Of a DNA stretch of 64,000 bases, positions 40,130 through 49,808 are shown piece after piece. The stretch covers positions 2,480,001 to 2,544,000 of the forward strand of contig NZ_CP107976.1 in NCBI RefSeq assembly GCF_036099295.1, read 5' to 3'. Source of the DNA: Streptomyces sp. NBC_00358 (lineage in GTDB: Bacteria; Actinomycetota; Actinomycetes; Streptomycetales; Streptomycetaceae). The number at the start of each line of letters is the position of its first letter. Position 1 is the stretch's first letter. The notes under the pieces were generated by a model, which saw only the letters and a list, made by a program, of their open reading frames with translations, had not been told where the DNA came from and searched no databases. A program made the translations under genes and the position numbers.

Positions 40130-40993
40130 ATGCCGACGAAAATCTCCCGCCCTCCGTATCAGGCCGGAGCCGACCCGGTGCAGCAGCAGGAGTGGGCGAA
40201 CGAGGACACCCTCAGCAGCATCGACGGCCTGGAGAGGTACCCGAGCAGTTTCGGCATGGCCTTCAGCAGCGCCCTGAGCACCGCCCAACTCCACTGCCTC
40301 TACGACCCCACCGCGAACAAGAGCGAGACCTGGGAGGCCTGGGTGGCCGCCATGCAGGTCGGCTCCGCCCTCTTCGCCTCGGCCACCGCGCCCGAAGGAA
40401 CGTCGGTCGAGTGCATGATCGCCCACAAGAAGCGGACGATCCCCGCGTGCGGGGTACAGCACTTCGCGAACGCCGGGACGTGGCTGGAGGCCTTCTGGCT
40501 GGCGGTCATCTGCCGCGACCAGGCCCGGATGACACAGCTCTGCAATGTGCCGATCGAGTTGCTGCGCGCCTCGGGCGCCGTGTTCGAGGAGTACATCTAC
40601 GACTGGGTGGACGCGCTTCAGGCGTACTGGCTGGAGCGTCCCGGCCTCGGCGAGAAGCTCATCGCGGCGTTCGACGGGACCGACCCCGACACCCTCCGGT
40701 TCGTCGACCGCGCGATGATGCTCAAGGTCCTCTATCCGCCGCTCAACCTCTTCTTCCGGTTCATCGGCCAGGACCCGGACAAGTTCAACGAAGCACTCGT
40801 GCAAGCCGTTGAGCTGCACAAGGAGTACTGGACGGCGCAAGAGGACCGCGAGAGCCTCACCAGTGACGTCGCGCTCGCCCCGCTGGCCATCGCCTGCCTC
40901 GCCTTCGACGCCGGGCGTCCCGTCGAGGTGGAGTCCGAGTACCTCCCCGAGAACCTTCTCGACCGTAGCTGGCTCGGCGAGTTCGAGACGTGA
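40130..40993 (+). CDS. Imm49 family immunity protein
   Basis: The 287-residue product is helical, with IACLAFDAGRPVEVESEYLPENLL near the C-terminus, and matches the Imm49 immunity family of polymorphic toxin systems. It should bind and neutralise the toxin domain encoded just upstream, protecting the producer. The ATG at 40130 follows AGGAAG with six-base spacing and is preferred. An in-frame ATG at 40115 overlaps the effector stop (ATGA) but has no ribosome site. One nucleotide separates its stop from the next gene. Confidence 0.85.
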   Translation: MPTKISRPPYQAGADPVQQQEWANEDTLSSIDGLERYPSSFGMAFSSALSTAQLHCLYDPTANKSETWEAWVAAMQVGSALFASATAPEGTSVECMIAHKKRTIPACGVQHFANAGTWLEAFWLAVICRDQARMTQLCNVPIELLRASGAVFEEYIYDWVDALQAYWLERPGLGEKLIAAFDGTDPDTLRFVDRAMMLKVLYPPLNLFFRFIGQDPDKFNEALVQAVELHKEYWTAQEDRESLTSDVALAPLAIACLAFDAGRPVEVESEYLPENLLDRSWLGEFET

Positions 40994-40994
40994 C

Positions 40995-41288
40995 ATGACG
41001 GCTCAGGACTATGACAGCCAACTGCTGGAGTCGGTGTCGGTACGGCGCCGACGACTCAGGGACGCCCTGCTGTTCGGGGCACAGCGGCAGCGGCGGTCGG
41101 TTGACGAACGGCTGGGAAAGGTGTTCGCGGGGATCGTGATCGCGGCCGTGTTGTGCGCCGGATGCGTCGGATGGTCGTTCGTGTCGCATCGGGTGATCGG
41201 GAAGAGCCCGTACGGGGGTTCCGTGCAGCCCTCGTCAGGCGCCTCGGCGCAGCCTTCTTCCTCCTCCGTTCCCTCTTCTTCTCGGTGA
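40995..41288 (+). CDS. small T7SS-cluster membrane protein
   Basis: The 97-residue product has a basic cytoplasmic part (VRRRRLRDALLFGAQRQRR), one membrane helix (VFAGIVIAAVLCAGCVGWSFV, about 43-63, split by Cys) and a Ser/Pro-rich tail. Its place directly before eccD suggests a small subunit of the secretion membrane complex. No domain name recognised. The ribosome site is weak and the start may be coupled to the upstream stop. Confidence 0.78.
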   Translation: MTAQDYDSQLLESVSVRRRRLRDALLFGAQRQRRSVDERLGKVFAGIVIAAVLCAGCVGWSFVSHRVIGKSPYGGSVQPSSGASAQPSSSSVPSSSR

Positions 41289-41301
41289 TAGGTTCGAACG
41301 C

Positions 41302-42684
41302 GTGATATCTGCGGGGGCCACGAGTCGCACGACGACCGCTGGGCGAACGGCGTTGAGCCGGGTCACGCTGGTCGGGGAGCGACGGCGGGTCGATCTCGTA
41401 CTGCCGTCCCAGGAGCCGGTCGGGCTGCTGCTGCCGGAAGTCATGCGGTTGTTGGACGACCGGGTGGCGGGCAACCCCGAACTGCGGCATCTCGTGACCG
41501 CGGGCGGTGCCGCACTCGCGCACGACAGTACGTTGCAGTCGGCCGGTGTCCCGGACGGCGCCGTGCTGCGGCTCGTACGAGCGGAGGACGCGCCCTCGGC
41601 ACCCATGGTGCATGACGTCACCGACGAGGTGGCCGAGGATCTGGGTGTACGCGCCTGGCGCTGGCAGCCCGCGTCACGACGCGTCGTGGCGGGGCTCGCG
41701 AGCGTCGGATGGGCTGCGGTCGGCGGGCTCTTCGCCCGGACCGCGTACCCGCACACGGTCGTCGGCGGAGCGCTGCTCTGCGTCGCCGTGGTGTCGGCAC
41801 TCGCCGGCGCCCTTCTCGGGCGTGCCGGGCAGCACGGTCTCGCCACCACCCTGATCGCCGTCAACGGCGTGCTGGGCGTGCTCGGCGCGTGGACGCTGGC
41901 CGACGCCCACGGCTGGTCGGGCACCACGCGGCTGACGGGCGCGGCCGTGGCCGTCGTCGTGACGCTCCTCCTGCTCGGCCGGTTCACGCCCTTGGGACGC
42001 GGCGGGCTGGTCGGTGCCGCGGCCGTGACCGGATGCACCCTGTGCTGGCAGGCCGCCGTGGCGCTGCAGTCGGGTACGGGAACCGCGGCCGAACAGGCCC
42101 GCGCCGGGGCCCTCGTCGGGGTCGTCTCGGTGGTGGTACTGGGCGTGGTGCCGCGCCTGGCGCTGATGGCCTCGGGGCTGTCCGGTCTCGACGACCGGCG
42201 GTCGAGCGGCGTCTCGGTGAGCAGGTATCAGGTGTCCGCGGCCCTCGCCGCCACACACCGGGGGCTGGCACTCGCCACGATCACGTTGGCCGTGTCGGCG
42301 GCCGTCGCGGGTGTGCTCGCGCTGCGGTCCCCCTCGGTGTGGACAGTGCTGCTCGCCGCCGTCACGACCGTGGTGCTCGCGATGCGGGCACGCGCCTTCC
42401 CCCTGGTCGCCGAGGTCGTGGCACTCCTCGCGGCCGGCACCGTGCTCGCCGTGCGGCTGATCTCGGTGTGGCTGGAGCGGTCCACCGCGACGGGGCCACT
42501 GGCCGTTCTCGCCGCGCTCACGGTGCTGCCGTTGACGGTGCTCGCGGTGCAGCCGGCCGAGCATGTGCGCGTACGGCTGAGGCGCGCCGGTGACGCGGTC
42601 GAGTCCGTCGGAGTGATCGCCCTGTTCCCGCTGCTCCTCGGGGTGTTCGGCGTGTACGGGCGACTGCTCGACACCTTCGTCTGA
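41302..42684 (+). CDS. eccD: T7SS integral membrane protein EccD
   Basis: The 460-residue product has an N-terminal ubiquitin-like YukD domain (about residues 18-100, starting LSRVTLVGERRRVDLVLP) and then about eleven membrane helices. EccD forms the main membrane barrel of the ESX secretion channel. Start is GTG at 41302. It lies between the small membrane protein and the MinD-like ATPase genes with gaps of 13 bp on each side. Confidence 0.93.
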   Translation: MISAGATSRTTTAGRTALSRVTLVGERRRVDLVLPSQEPVGLLLPEVMRLLDDRVAGNPELRHLVTAGGAALAHDSTLQSAGVPDGAVLRLVRAEDAPSAPMVHDVTDEVAEDLGVRAWRWQPASRRVVAGLASVGWAAVGGLFARTAYPHTVVGGALLCVAVVSALAGALLGRAGQHGLATTLIAVNGVLGVLGAWTLADAHGWSGTTRLTGAAVAVVVTLLLLGRFTPLGRGGLVGAAAVTGCTLCWQAAVALQSGTGTAAEQARAGALVGVVSVVVLGVVPRLALMASGLSGLDDRRSSGVSVSRYQVSAALAATHRGLALATITLAVSAAVAGVLALRSPSVWTVLLAAVTTVVLAMRARAFPLVAEVVALLAAGTVLAVRLISVWLERSTATGPLAVLAALTVLPLTVLAVQPAEHVRVRLRRAGDAVESVGVIALFPLLLGVFGVYGRLLDTFV

Positions 42685-42697
42685 GGGGCGGGCGTAC

Positions 42698-43864
42698 ATG
42701 GCGCAGGAAGGAGACTGGCAGCGGGACGTACTGCACGAGTTGGGACAGTCCGATGGTCCAGCCCGCCAGGCGGAGCCACGGCCACGACTCGTACCCCCCG
42801 GTCCCGCGACTCCCGCCGGACCGGAGCCCGGCCTCGCCGGCGCGGCATCGGAGCAGCACCCGGATCCGCCGGCACGACCCCCGGGCCCCGCCCCCGATCC
42901 GCGGCCCGCGGTGCGCGCTCCACTGGACCCACGCGTCCCCATGCCCACCCCGGAGTCCGTCCCCACGGTCGACCCGCGCCTCGCCCACGCCCTGGGCCGC
43001 CCCCAGCACGGCGACTCCATGGCCCGGCGCACAGGCCGCTCGCTGCGCAGACTCACCGCGTCGGCAGCCCAGGAGGTGGCCGAACAGACCTGGATCGCAA
43101 GGGAGTTGCAGCAGCCGGTCACCACGGGACGGTTGATCGCGGTGACGTCGATCCGGGGCGGAGTGGGTAAGTCGACCGTCTCCGCCCTGCTGGGCCGGAC
43201 CTTCGACCACTACCGGCACGATCCGGTACTCACGCTGGAGGCCGATACCGCCCTCGGCACCCTCCCCGTTCGGATGGGCGCCGAGTCGGTGCGCTGGTCC
43301 TGCGCCGATCTGGCACGGATCCTCACTCCCTCGATGCAAATCAGCGAGGTCACCGGCTACTTGGTACCGGTGACCGGCGGCGGCTGGCTGCTGCCCGCGA
43401 GCCGGGGACGCGTCGGCGCGCCACTGGACGTACGCACCTACCGCACCGTCACGCTGGCGCTGCGGCGCTATTTCGCGGTGACGGTGGTCGACTGCGAGTG
43501 CCTGCCCGGCGACGTGGCGCGTACGGCCATGGACACAGCCCACGCCCGGGTGGTCGTGGCTCCGACGACGGCCGAGGGCGTGAACGGCACTCGGCTGGTC
43601 CTGGACTGGCTGGCCCAGCTGCCGCACTCGGCCCTGGCCTCGACCGTGGTCGCCCTCACCGCCAACTCACCTGATCTGATCCTCGACTCGGAGGCGGCTG
43701 CCGCACATCTGCGGGAGACGGGAGTCACCGTCGTACCGCTCCCGTACGACCGCCATCTGGCCGGAGGCGGCCCCATACGCACCGACATGCTCGGCGATGC
43801 CACCCGTCGCGCCACGGTGCGGCTCGCCGCCGAGGCGATGCAGCGTGCGGTGAGGGTGCGATGA
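42698..43864 (+). CDS. MinD/ParA-like ATPase of the T7SS locus
   Basis: The 388-residue product has a long Pro-rich disordered N-terminus (1-130) and a SIMIBI ATPase domain with deviant Walker A SIRGGVGKST (Lys158) and the switch sequence VTVVDCECLPGDV. The layout resembles mycobacterial EspI-type proteins found in ESX loci, which influence secretion. It is on the same strand between eccD and eccC, with a 43-bp gap before eccC. Confidence 0.88.
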   Translation: MAQEGDWQRDVLHELGQSDGPARQAEPRPRLVPPGPATPAGPEPGLAGAASEQHPDPPARPPGPAPDPRPAVRAPLDPRVPMPTPESVPTVDPRLAHALGRPQHGDSMARRTGRSLRRLTASAAQEVAEQTWIARELQQPVTTGRLIAVTSIRGGVGKSTVSALLGRTFDHYRHDPVLTLEADTALGTLPVRMGAESVRWSCADLARILTPSMQISEVTGYLVPVTGGGWLLPASRGRVGAPLDVRTYRTVTLALRRYFAVTVVDCECLPGDVARTAMDTAHARVVVAPTTAEGVNGTRLVLDWLAQLPHSALASTVVALTANSPDLILDSEAAAAHLRETGVTVVPLPYDRHLAGGGPIRTDMLGDATRRATVRLAAEAMQRAVRVR

Positions 43865-43907
43865 CCACACACCAGACTTCGGGACCCGTACAAGAAAGGG
43901 TCCGTCC

Positions 43908-46900
43908 GTGACCCAGCGCCTCATCCACCGGCCCGCGCGCTCCACCCGGCCCCTCGCCCCCGCCCGGCCGCGCACGATCGAGCCGCCGCCCAACCTGCCG
44001 GAGGGCAAGTCGGGCAACGCGGCGACCGCGCTGCTGCCCATGGCCGGAGTCATCAGCTCCGTCGTGATGATGACCGTCATCCGCAACAGCCAGTTCGCCG
44101 CCCTCGGCGCGCTCGTGCTGGTCTTCGCGCTCCTGGGCGCGGTCGCGCTGTTCCTGTCCCAGCGGGGCAAGGCCCAGCGCACCCGCCGCGCCCAGCGCGA
44201 GCGGTATCTGGACTACCTGGAGGAGCTCCGTGAGGAGTTCGGCACGGAGGAGCGGGACCTGCGCCGTCAGTCACGGGTGCTGAACCCTCCCCCGGAGGCC
44301 CTGTACGACCTCGTCCGGGATCCGGCGCGGTTGTGGGAGCGGCGCCGCCAGGACGCGGACTTCCTGCGCGTGAGGGTGGGCACCGGACGCGTGGCGGTAC
44401 AGGAGCTGGTGGTCGGGGAGAACAGTACGGGCGGAGTGATGACCCCGCCCGACCCGTTCATGCTCAACGAGGCCCGCGCCCTGCGGAACCGGTTCGCCGC
44501 GGCGACGGACTTCCCGCTCACCGTGCCGCTGGACCGGGCGGGCAACGTCAGCGTCGTCGGGGACCGAGAGGGAGTGCTGCGGGTCGCCCGCGCACTGCTG
44601 ATCCAGACCGCTGTCACGCACGCCCCCGACGATGTCGCCCTCGCGCTCGGCATACCCGGCGAGCGTCTGGCCGAGTGGGAGTGGGTCAAATGGCTTCCCC
44701 ACGTACTCGATCCGTCCGAGCGCGACGGCCCGGTCGCCGCCCGACGAATCACGCCCGACCTCGTCCAGTTGGCGGCTCTGTGCCGCCAGGATCTGCGGCA
44801 GCGTGCCTCGTACGCGGCGGAGGTGCGGCGCGGGCTGTCGGACCGGGACGCGCTGCGGCTGACCGGCCGGCTGCTGGTCGTCAGCGACGAGTACGGGGAG
44901 ACGGCGGCCGAGCTGCCTCGCCCGGACACGGCCGTCGACCTGCCGGACATGGGCGTCACCGTGCTGCATCTGCTGGAGCGGCAGGTGCACGAGCCGGATC
45001 AGGTGACGATTCGCATCACCGTCGACGGCGACCGGATCGCTGTCGAGGATCTGCGTTCGCCTCCCGTCGCCCACGGAACGTCGGACGCGGTCAGCGCCCC
45101 GGGGGCCGAAGGGATCGCGCGTCTGCTGGCGCCGCTCAGGTTGTCGGCGGAGTCCGCGGCCGAGGGGACACCCGTGTCCGGACAGGTGGACTTCCCCGGC
45201 CTGCTGGGCATCGAGAACCCGGCCGCCCTGGACATGTCCCGGCTGTGGGCACCGCGCGGCGAGCGCGACTTCCTGCGCGTCCCGATCGGCCTGACGGACG
45301 GTCATGGGCCGGTGTTGCTGGACCTGAAGGAGTCCTCCGAACTCGGCATGGGCCCGCACGGGCTGTGCGTGGGCGCGACCGGCTCCGGCAAGAGCGAACT
45401 GCTGCGCACCCTGGTCCTCGCGCTCACCGCCACCCACTCCCCCGAGGACCTGGCACTCGTCCTGGTCGACTACAAAGGCGGCGCCACCTTCGCCCCGTTC
45501 ACCGAACTCCCGCACGTGGCCGGCGTGATCACCAACCTGGAGAATCAGGCCGGGCTCGTCGAACGCGTCCACAGCAGCCTCGCCGGTGAGGTCCGGCGCC
45601 GCCAGCAGGTCCTCAAAGAAGCGGGCAACGTCGCCGACATCGGCCACTACGCCGCGCTGCGCGCCGCCGGGCGCCCCGACCTGGAACCACTGCCCCACCT
45701 GTTCGTCGTCATCGACGAGTTCGGTGAACTGATCACCGCCAAGCCGGACTTCATCGACCTGTTCCTGTCCATCGGCCGCATCGGCCGCTCCATCGGCGTC
45801 CACCTGCTGCTGTCCAGCCAGCGCATCGAAGGCGGCAAGCTCAAGGGTCTGGACACGTATCTGTCGTACAGGCTGGGCCTGCGCACCTTCTCCGCCGACG
45901 AGTCGCGTACCGTCCTGGACACCACCGACGCCTTCCACCTGCCGCCGTTGCCGGGCTTCGGCTATCTGAAGGTCGATACGTCCACGTACGAACGGTTCAA
46001 GTCCGGCTACGTCTCCGGCGCCTACCGCGGCCCGGCGCTCCTGGAGGACGCGGGGAGCGAGCCCCTCGCCTGGCCCTATCCCACCTTCAACACGCTCGAC
46101 AGGTCTCATGCGGTCGTCGCGGAGGAGCCCGCGGCCGCCAAGAGGGAGACCGGGCCGACCGTGATGTCGGTGATGGTCGGCCAACTCGCCACCGCCGCAC
46201 CGCCGGTGCGGCGGATCTGGCTTCCGCCGCTGCCCGCCGCCATCACGCTGGACGCCGCCGCAGGCCCGGTGCAGGTGTCGGAGCGCGGTCTGCAACTCGC
46301 CGGGCGAGCGACGGCGATGCGGGTTCCCCTCGGCATTCTCGACGATCCGGCCAGCCAATGGCAGGGCCGGTGGCTGCTGGATCTGACGGTCGCGGGCGGT
46401 CACGCGGCGGTCATCGGCGGCCCGCAGTCGGGCAAGACCACTCTCCTGCGCACTCTCGCGCTGTCGCTGGCCACGACCCACACTCCGTACGACGTCGCCG
46501 TCTACGGCCTCGACCTGGTCGGCGGCGGCCTGTCGGCCCTGGCGGGACTGCCGCACGTCGGCGGTGTCGCCGGGCGCGCCGACCAAGAGCTGGCCGCCCG
46601 GACCGTCGCCGAGGTCACCACCATGCTCGCCGAGCGTGAGGAAGTCTTCCGCACCCACGGCATCGACTCCGTCGACCAGCTGCGCCACCTGCGCGGCAGG
46701 GGACAGCTGTCCGAGCTCGGCTCCACCGACATCGTGCTGCTCATCGACGGATTCGGCGCGCTGCGCGACGAGTTCGCCGCACTGGACGACGCCGTGGCCG
46801 ACCTTCTCAAGCGCGGCGGCGGCTACGGCATCCACGTCGTCGCCGGGATGCTGCGCTGGAACGACGTCCGCATCGCCACTCAGTCCCTGTTCGGCACCCG

Positions 46901-47888
46901 CGTCGAACTCCGGCTCAACGACCCGGCCGACTCGTCCATCGACCGCAAACTGTCCCAGACCCTCTCCCCCGACACCCCGGGCCGCGTCCTGACCGACGGC
47001 AGGCTGTTCGCCCAGGTCGCACTGCCACGCGTCGACGCGTCTTCGTCCACGGGCGACCTCGGCCCGGCGCTGGAGGAGGCCGCCCGAACGATCCGCGCCA
47101 CCTGGCACGGCGAACTCGCCGCTCCTGTAAGGGTGTTGCCGACCCGGCTGCGCGCGGCACAGCTGCCGTCCCTGGTCGCCGAGCCCCGGCGGGTGCCGCT
47201 CGGCCTCGACCAGGACGCCCTGGCCCCGTCCCTGCTGGACCTCTTCGGGAGCGACCAGCACCTGCTGATCCTGGGCGACAACGAGTGCGGCAAGACCAAC
47301 CTGCTGAAACTGATAGCCCGCCAACTCGTCGACCGATACGGCGACGACGAACTGGTCTTCGGGGTCTTCGACCCGCGCCGCGGCCTGCGCGGTGTGGTCC
47401 CGGAGCCCTACCGCGGCGGCTACGCCCACAACGCCAGACTCGCCACCGCGCTGGCCACCGGCATCGCCACCGAGCTGGAGAAGCGTCTGCCGGAGACGGC
47501 GGACCCGGACGCGGCCGGAACGGAGCCCTCGTTCAGCGGACCGCGGATCGTGATCCTGGTCGACGACTACGACATCCTCACCACCGGCGGCCTGCAACCC
47601 CTGGCCCCCTTCCTGCCGTACATCTCCTCCGCCCAGGACATCGGCCTCCACCTCGTCGTCGCCCGCCGCACCGCCGGGTCCTCCCGCGCCCTCTACGAAC
47701 CCCTGCTGACCACCCTGCGGGAGACGGGCTCCGCAGCCCTCCTGATGACCGGCGACCGCACCGAAGGCCAGCTCTTCCCCGGCCTGTACGCCTCAGCTCA
47801 GCCACCCGGACGCGGCACCCTCGTCCGCCGGGGCCGCCACCACCAGCTCATCCAGACCGCGCTGACCGACGAAGAGACCGAGCAGTAA
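43908..47888 (+). CDS. eccC: T7SS motor ATPase EccC (three FtsK/SpoIIIE domains)
   Basis: The 1326-residue product has two membrane helices near residues 45-85 and three tandem FtsK/SpoIIIE ATPase domains. P-loops are GATGSGKSE (Lys495), GGPQSGKTT (Lys843) and GDNECGKTN (Lys1129). Domain 1 also has LVLVDYKGGATF and FVVIDEFGEL. EccC recognises Esx and effector tails and drives export. It is one polypeptide, not the split EccCa/EccCb form of some mycobacteria. GTG start follows GAAAGGG. The TAA stop overlaps the next start by one base (TAATG). Confidence 0.95.
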   Translation: MTQRLIHRPARSTRPLAPARPRTIEPPPNLPEGKSGNAATALLPMAGVISSVVMMTVIRNSQFAALGALVLVFALLGAVALFLSQRGKAQRTRRAQRERYLDYLEELREEFGTEERDLRRQSRVLNPPPEALYDLVRDPARLWERRRQDADFLRVRVGTGRVAVQELVVGENSTGGVMTPPDPFMLNEARALRNRFAAATDFPLTVPLDRAGNVSVVGDREGVLRVARALLIQTAVTHAPDDVALALGIPGERLAEWEWVKWLPHVLDPSERDGPVAARRITPDLVQLAALCRQDLRQRASYAAEVRRGLSDRDALRLTGRLLVVSDEYGETAAELPRPDTAVDLPDMGVTVLHLLERQVHEPDQVTIRITVDGDRIAVEDLRSPPVAHGTSDAVSAPGAEGIARLLAPLRLSAESAAEGTPVSGQVDFPGLLGIENPAALDMSRLWAPRGERDFLRVPIGLTDGHGPVLLDLKESSELGMGPHGLCVGATGSGKSELLRTLVLALTATHSPEDLALVLVDYKGGATFAPFTELPHVAGVITNLENQAGLVERVHSSLAGEVRRRQQVLKEAGNVADIGHYAALRAAGRPDLEPLPHLFVVIDEFGELITAKPDFIDLFLSIGRIGRSIGVHLLLSSQRIEGGKLKGLDTYLSYRLGLRTFSADESRTVLDTTDAFHLPPLPGFGYLKVDTSTYERFKSGYVSGAYRGPALLEDAGSEPLAWPYPTFNTLDRSHAVVAEEPAAAKRETGPTVMSVMVGQLATAAPPVRRIWLPPLPAAITLDAAAGPVQVSERGLQLAGRATAMRVPLGILDDPASQWQGRWLLDLTVAGGHAAVIGGPQSGKTTLLRTLALSLATTHTPYDVAVYGLDLVGGGLSALAGLPHVGGVAGRADQELAARTVAEVTTMLAEREEVFRTHGIDSVDQLRHLRGRGQLSELGSTDIVLLIDGFGALRDEFAALDDAVADLLKRGGGYGIHVVAGMLRWNDVRIATQSLFGTRVELRLNDPADSSIDRKLSQTLSPDTPGRVLTDGRLFAQVALPRVDASSSTGDLGPALEEAARTIRATWHGELAAPVRVLPTRLRAAQLPSLVAEPRRVPLGLDQDALAPSLLDLFGSDQHLLILGDNECGKTNLLKLIARQLVDRYGDDELVFGVFDPRRGLRGVVPEPYRGGYAHNARLATALATGIATELEKRLPETADPDAAGTEPSFSGPRIVILVDDYDILTTGGLQPLAPFLPYISSAQDIGLHLVVARRTAGSSRALYEPLLTTLRETGSAALLMTGDRTEGQLFPGLYASAQPPGRGTLVRRGRHHQLIQTALTDEETEQ

Positions 47889-49288
47889 TGACCAAGGACG
47901 TCATCGCCCTCACCCCCGGAATGCCCGATGTCTGGGCCCTGCTGGCCGGGTTGTACGCGGGCGGCCCCGAGGTGGACATCACGGCAGCGGCCGACGGCGC
48001 GGTCATCCAGCTCCGCGGGCCCGGCGGACGGCCCCTCGTGTCCGTCGAGGCACCGGTGCTCGTACAGGTGCCGGGCGAAGCCCTCCGGCTCCTCGGCAGC
48101 GATGTCCCCGTGCCGTTCTGGTGGACCGAGGCCCGCGCCTCCACCGCTGTTCCCGAGGCCGAGCGCCTTGCCGGATCCGTATGCGGGCGCCTCAACTCGC
48201 TGCTGGGCGGAACCACTTGGCCGCCCGGCGCAGCCACCACCGAGGTCGTCGACATCTCCACCGTTCCCGCGCCGGCTGACGGACAACCCGCCGTGGACGT
48301 ACTGACCGACAGCACGGCCGTCGTCCTGATCGACCGGCCCGTGGTCGCCCTGACCTCATGGCTCTCGGCCGTCCTGCGCACCACGTCCCCATCCGGCCGC
48401 GCCCTGCAGATCGTCACCCCGCCCCACGTACGACTGAGCCTGCCCGCCCGCACCTCACTCGCTCAGATCCCCAATCGCTGGGTCGTCCAGGACCCGGGCT
48501 GCGGCTACTACGACGGGCTGTCCGGTGCCGTACTGCGCTGGCAGAACGGCACCTTCGCACCCGCCCTCACCAAGGACGGCAGACCGACCGTGGCCGAGGC
48601 GTTCGCCGACGTACCGCCGTCCACCGGACACCAGGTCGTCGTGGCATTCCGCACCGTGCGTCCCGCGGACGAGCACCTGGTTCTCGGCCGCGCACTCGAA
48701 ACGGCCTGGAAGGCCCTGACCGGAGCCTCACCCGCGGGCTGGGGCACAGCAGAGCCCGTCAGCCTGCCCTGGTCACCGCGCCAGTTGACCGACCTCGCCC
48801 GCGACCGGGCGCCGGAGCCGACGCACATGGTCGCCGTCGGCCACCCCGAACGCCCGGCGATCGCCACGATACGGGTGACCCGAACGGCGACCGGCGTGGA
48901 GGAGGACATCAAACTCACCCTCGGCTACAGCACGAACGAGACCCCTCCGCTCGAAGCGATCGAGAACCTCGCCGAGACCCTGGTCACCGACCACGGCCTG
49001 GCCACCATGCTCACGTCACTCCGCCGGGGTCGGCACGACCTCACCACGCCCCCGCACCTCGAAGAACCGCCGGTCCCCCACACCTTCACCCTGGGGCCCG
49101 ACGACGTGGCCGCCGTCGGCCTCACCCACGCCCGCCGACCGCCCGTCGGCGTCCGGCCGACCCAACTCGGTCCTGAGGCCCGGCCCGCGCTCCACTACCC
49201 CCTCGGCGACGGAACCGTCCCCGGGGCATGGACCACTCTTCAACGCCTCACGGCCCACATCGGAGCCGCGCCGGGAACGGCACACTGA
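47888..49288 (+). CDS. DUF6177 family protein of the T7SS locus
   Basis: The 466-residue product has no signal peptide or membrane helix. It begins MTKDVIALTPGMPDVWALL and has alternating beta/alpha sequence through its length, matching the DUF6177 proteins found beside Streptomyces eccC. It is translationally coupled to eccC and ends the operon. Role unknown; perhaps a cytoplasmic chaperone or effector adaptor. Confidence 0.83.
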   Translation: MTKDVIALTPGMPDVWALLAGLYAGGPEVDITAAADGAVIQLRGPGGRPLVSVEAPVLVQVPGEALRLLGSDVPVPFWWTEARASTAVPEAERLAGSVCGRLNSLLGGTTWPPGAATTEVVDISTVPAPADGQPAVDVLTDSTAVVLIDRPVVALTSWLSAVLRTTSPSGRALQIVTPPHVRLSLPARTSLAQIPNRWVVQDPGCGYYDGLSGAVLRWQNGTFAPALTKDGRPTVAEAFADVPPSTGHQVVVAFRTVRPADEHLVLGRALETAWKALTGASPAGWGTAEPVSLPWSPRQLTDLARDRAPEPTHMVAVGHPERPAIATIRVTRTATGVEEDIKLTLGYSTNETPPLEAIENLAETLVTDHGLATMLTSLRRGRHDLTTPPHLEEPPVPHTFTLGPDDVAAVGLTHARRPPVGVRPTQLGPEARPALHYPLGDGTVPGAWTTLQRLTAHIGAAPGTAH

Positions 49289-49355
49289 CCAGGTCCGGGA
49301 CCCCGCGTCCGCGACCAACAGGTGAGCGGTGAGGATCCTCGGAGCGCCGGCAGGG

Positions 49356-49763
49356 TCAGCCCTCGTCCGTCGTCAGCCGCAGCGAAATGCTGTTGATGCA
49401 GTACCGCTGGTCCGTCGGCGTCGGATACCCCTCGCCCTCGAAGACATGACCGAGGTGCGATCCGCAGCGTGCGCAGCGCACCTCGGTGCGTGTCATGCCG
49501 TGCGAGCGGTCCTGGATCAGCTCGACCGCGTCGGAGTCCTTCGGGTCGTAGAAGGAGGGCCAGCCGCAGTGCGACTCGAACTTCTCCGTGGAGGTGAAGA
49601 GTTCGGCGCCACAGGCGCGACAGGAGTAGACGCCGGTCGTCTTGGTGTCGGTGTACTCACCGGTGAAGGCGGGCTCGGTGCCCGCCTTGCGCAGCACCGT
49701 GTACTCGGCCGGGGTCAGCTCCGCGCGCCACTGCTCGTCCGGCTTTTCGATGTCGTACGACAT
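49356..49763 (-). CDS. msrB: peptide-methionine (R)-S-oxide reductase MsrB
   Basis: The 135-residue product reduces methionine-R-sulfoxide in proteins. It has the two zinc pairs CRAC and CARC, the motif HCGWPSFYDP, and the catalytic Cys in RYCINSISL. It lies 45 bp downstream of murC on the same strand and is probably co-transcribed. Start ATG at 49763 follows a GAGGGG site; the upstream in-frame start is rejected. Confidence 0.95.
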   Translation of the reverse strand: MSYDIEKPDEQWRAELTPAEYTVLRKAGTEPAFTGEYTDTKTTGVYSCRACGAELFTSTEKFESHCGWPSFYDPKDSDAVELIQDRSHGMTRTEVRCARCGSHLGHVFEGEGYPTPTDQRYCINSISLRLTTDEG

Positions 49764-49808
49764 GAAGCTCAACCCCTCACGCTCAAGGAGGCCCACTGGG
49801 AGCCACGG

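Noticed and set aside
44271..47651. 1126-codon open frame on the minus strand
   Set aside because: It is antisense to EccC, whose three P-loops are unmistakable. Low stop frequency in high-GC DNA explains the open frame.
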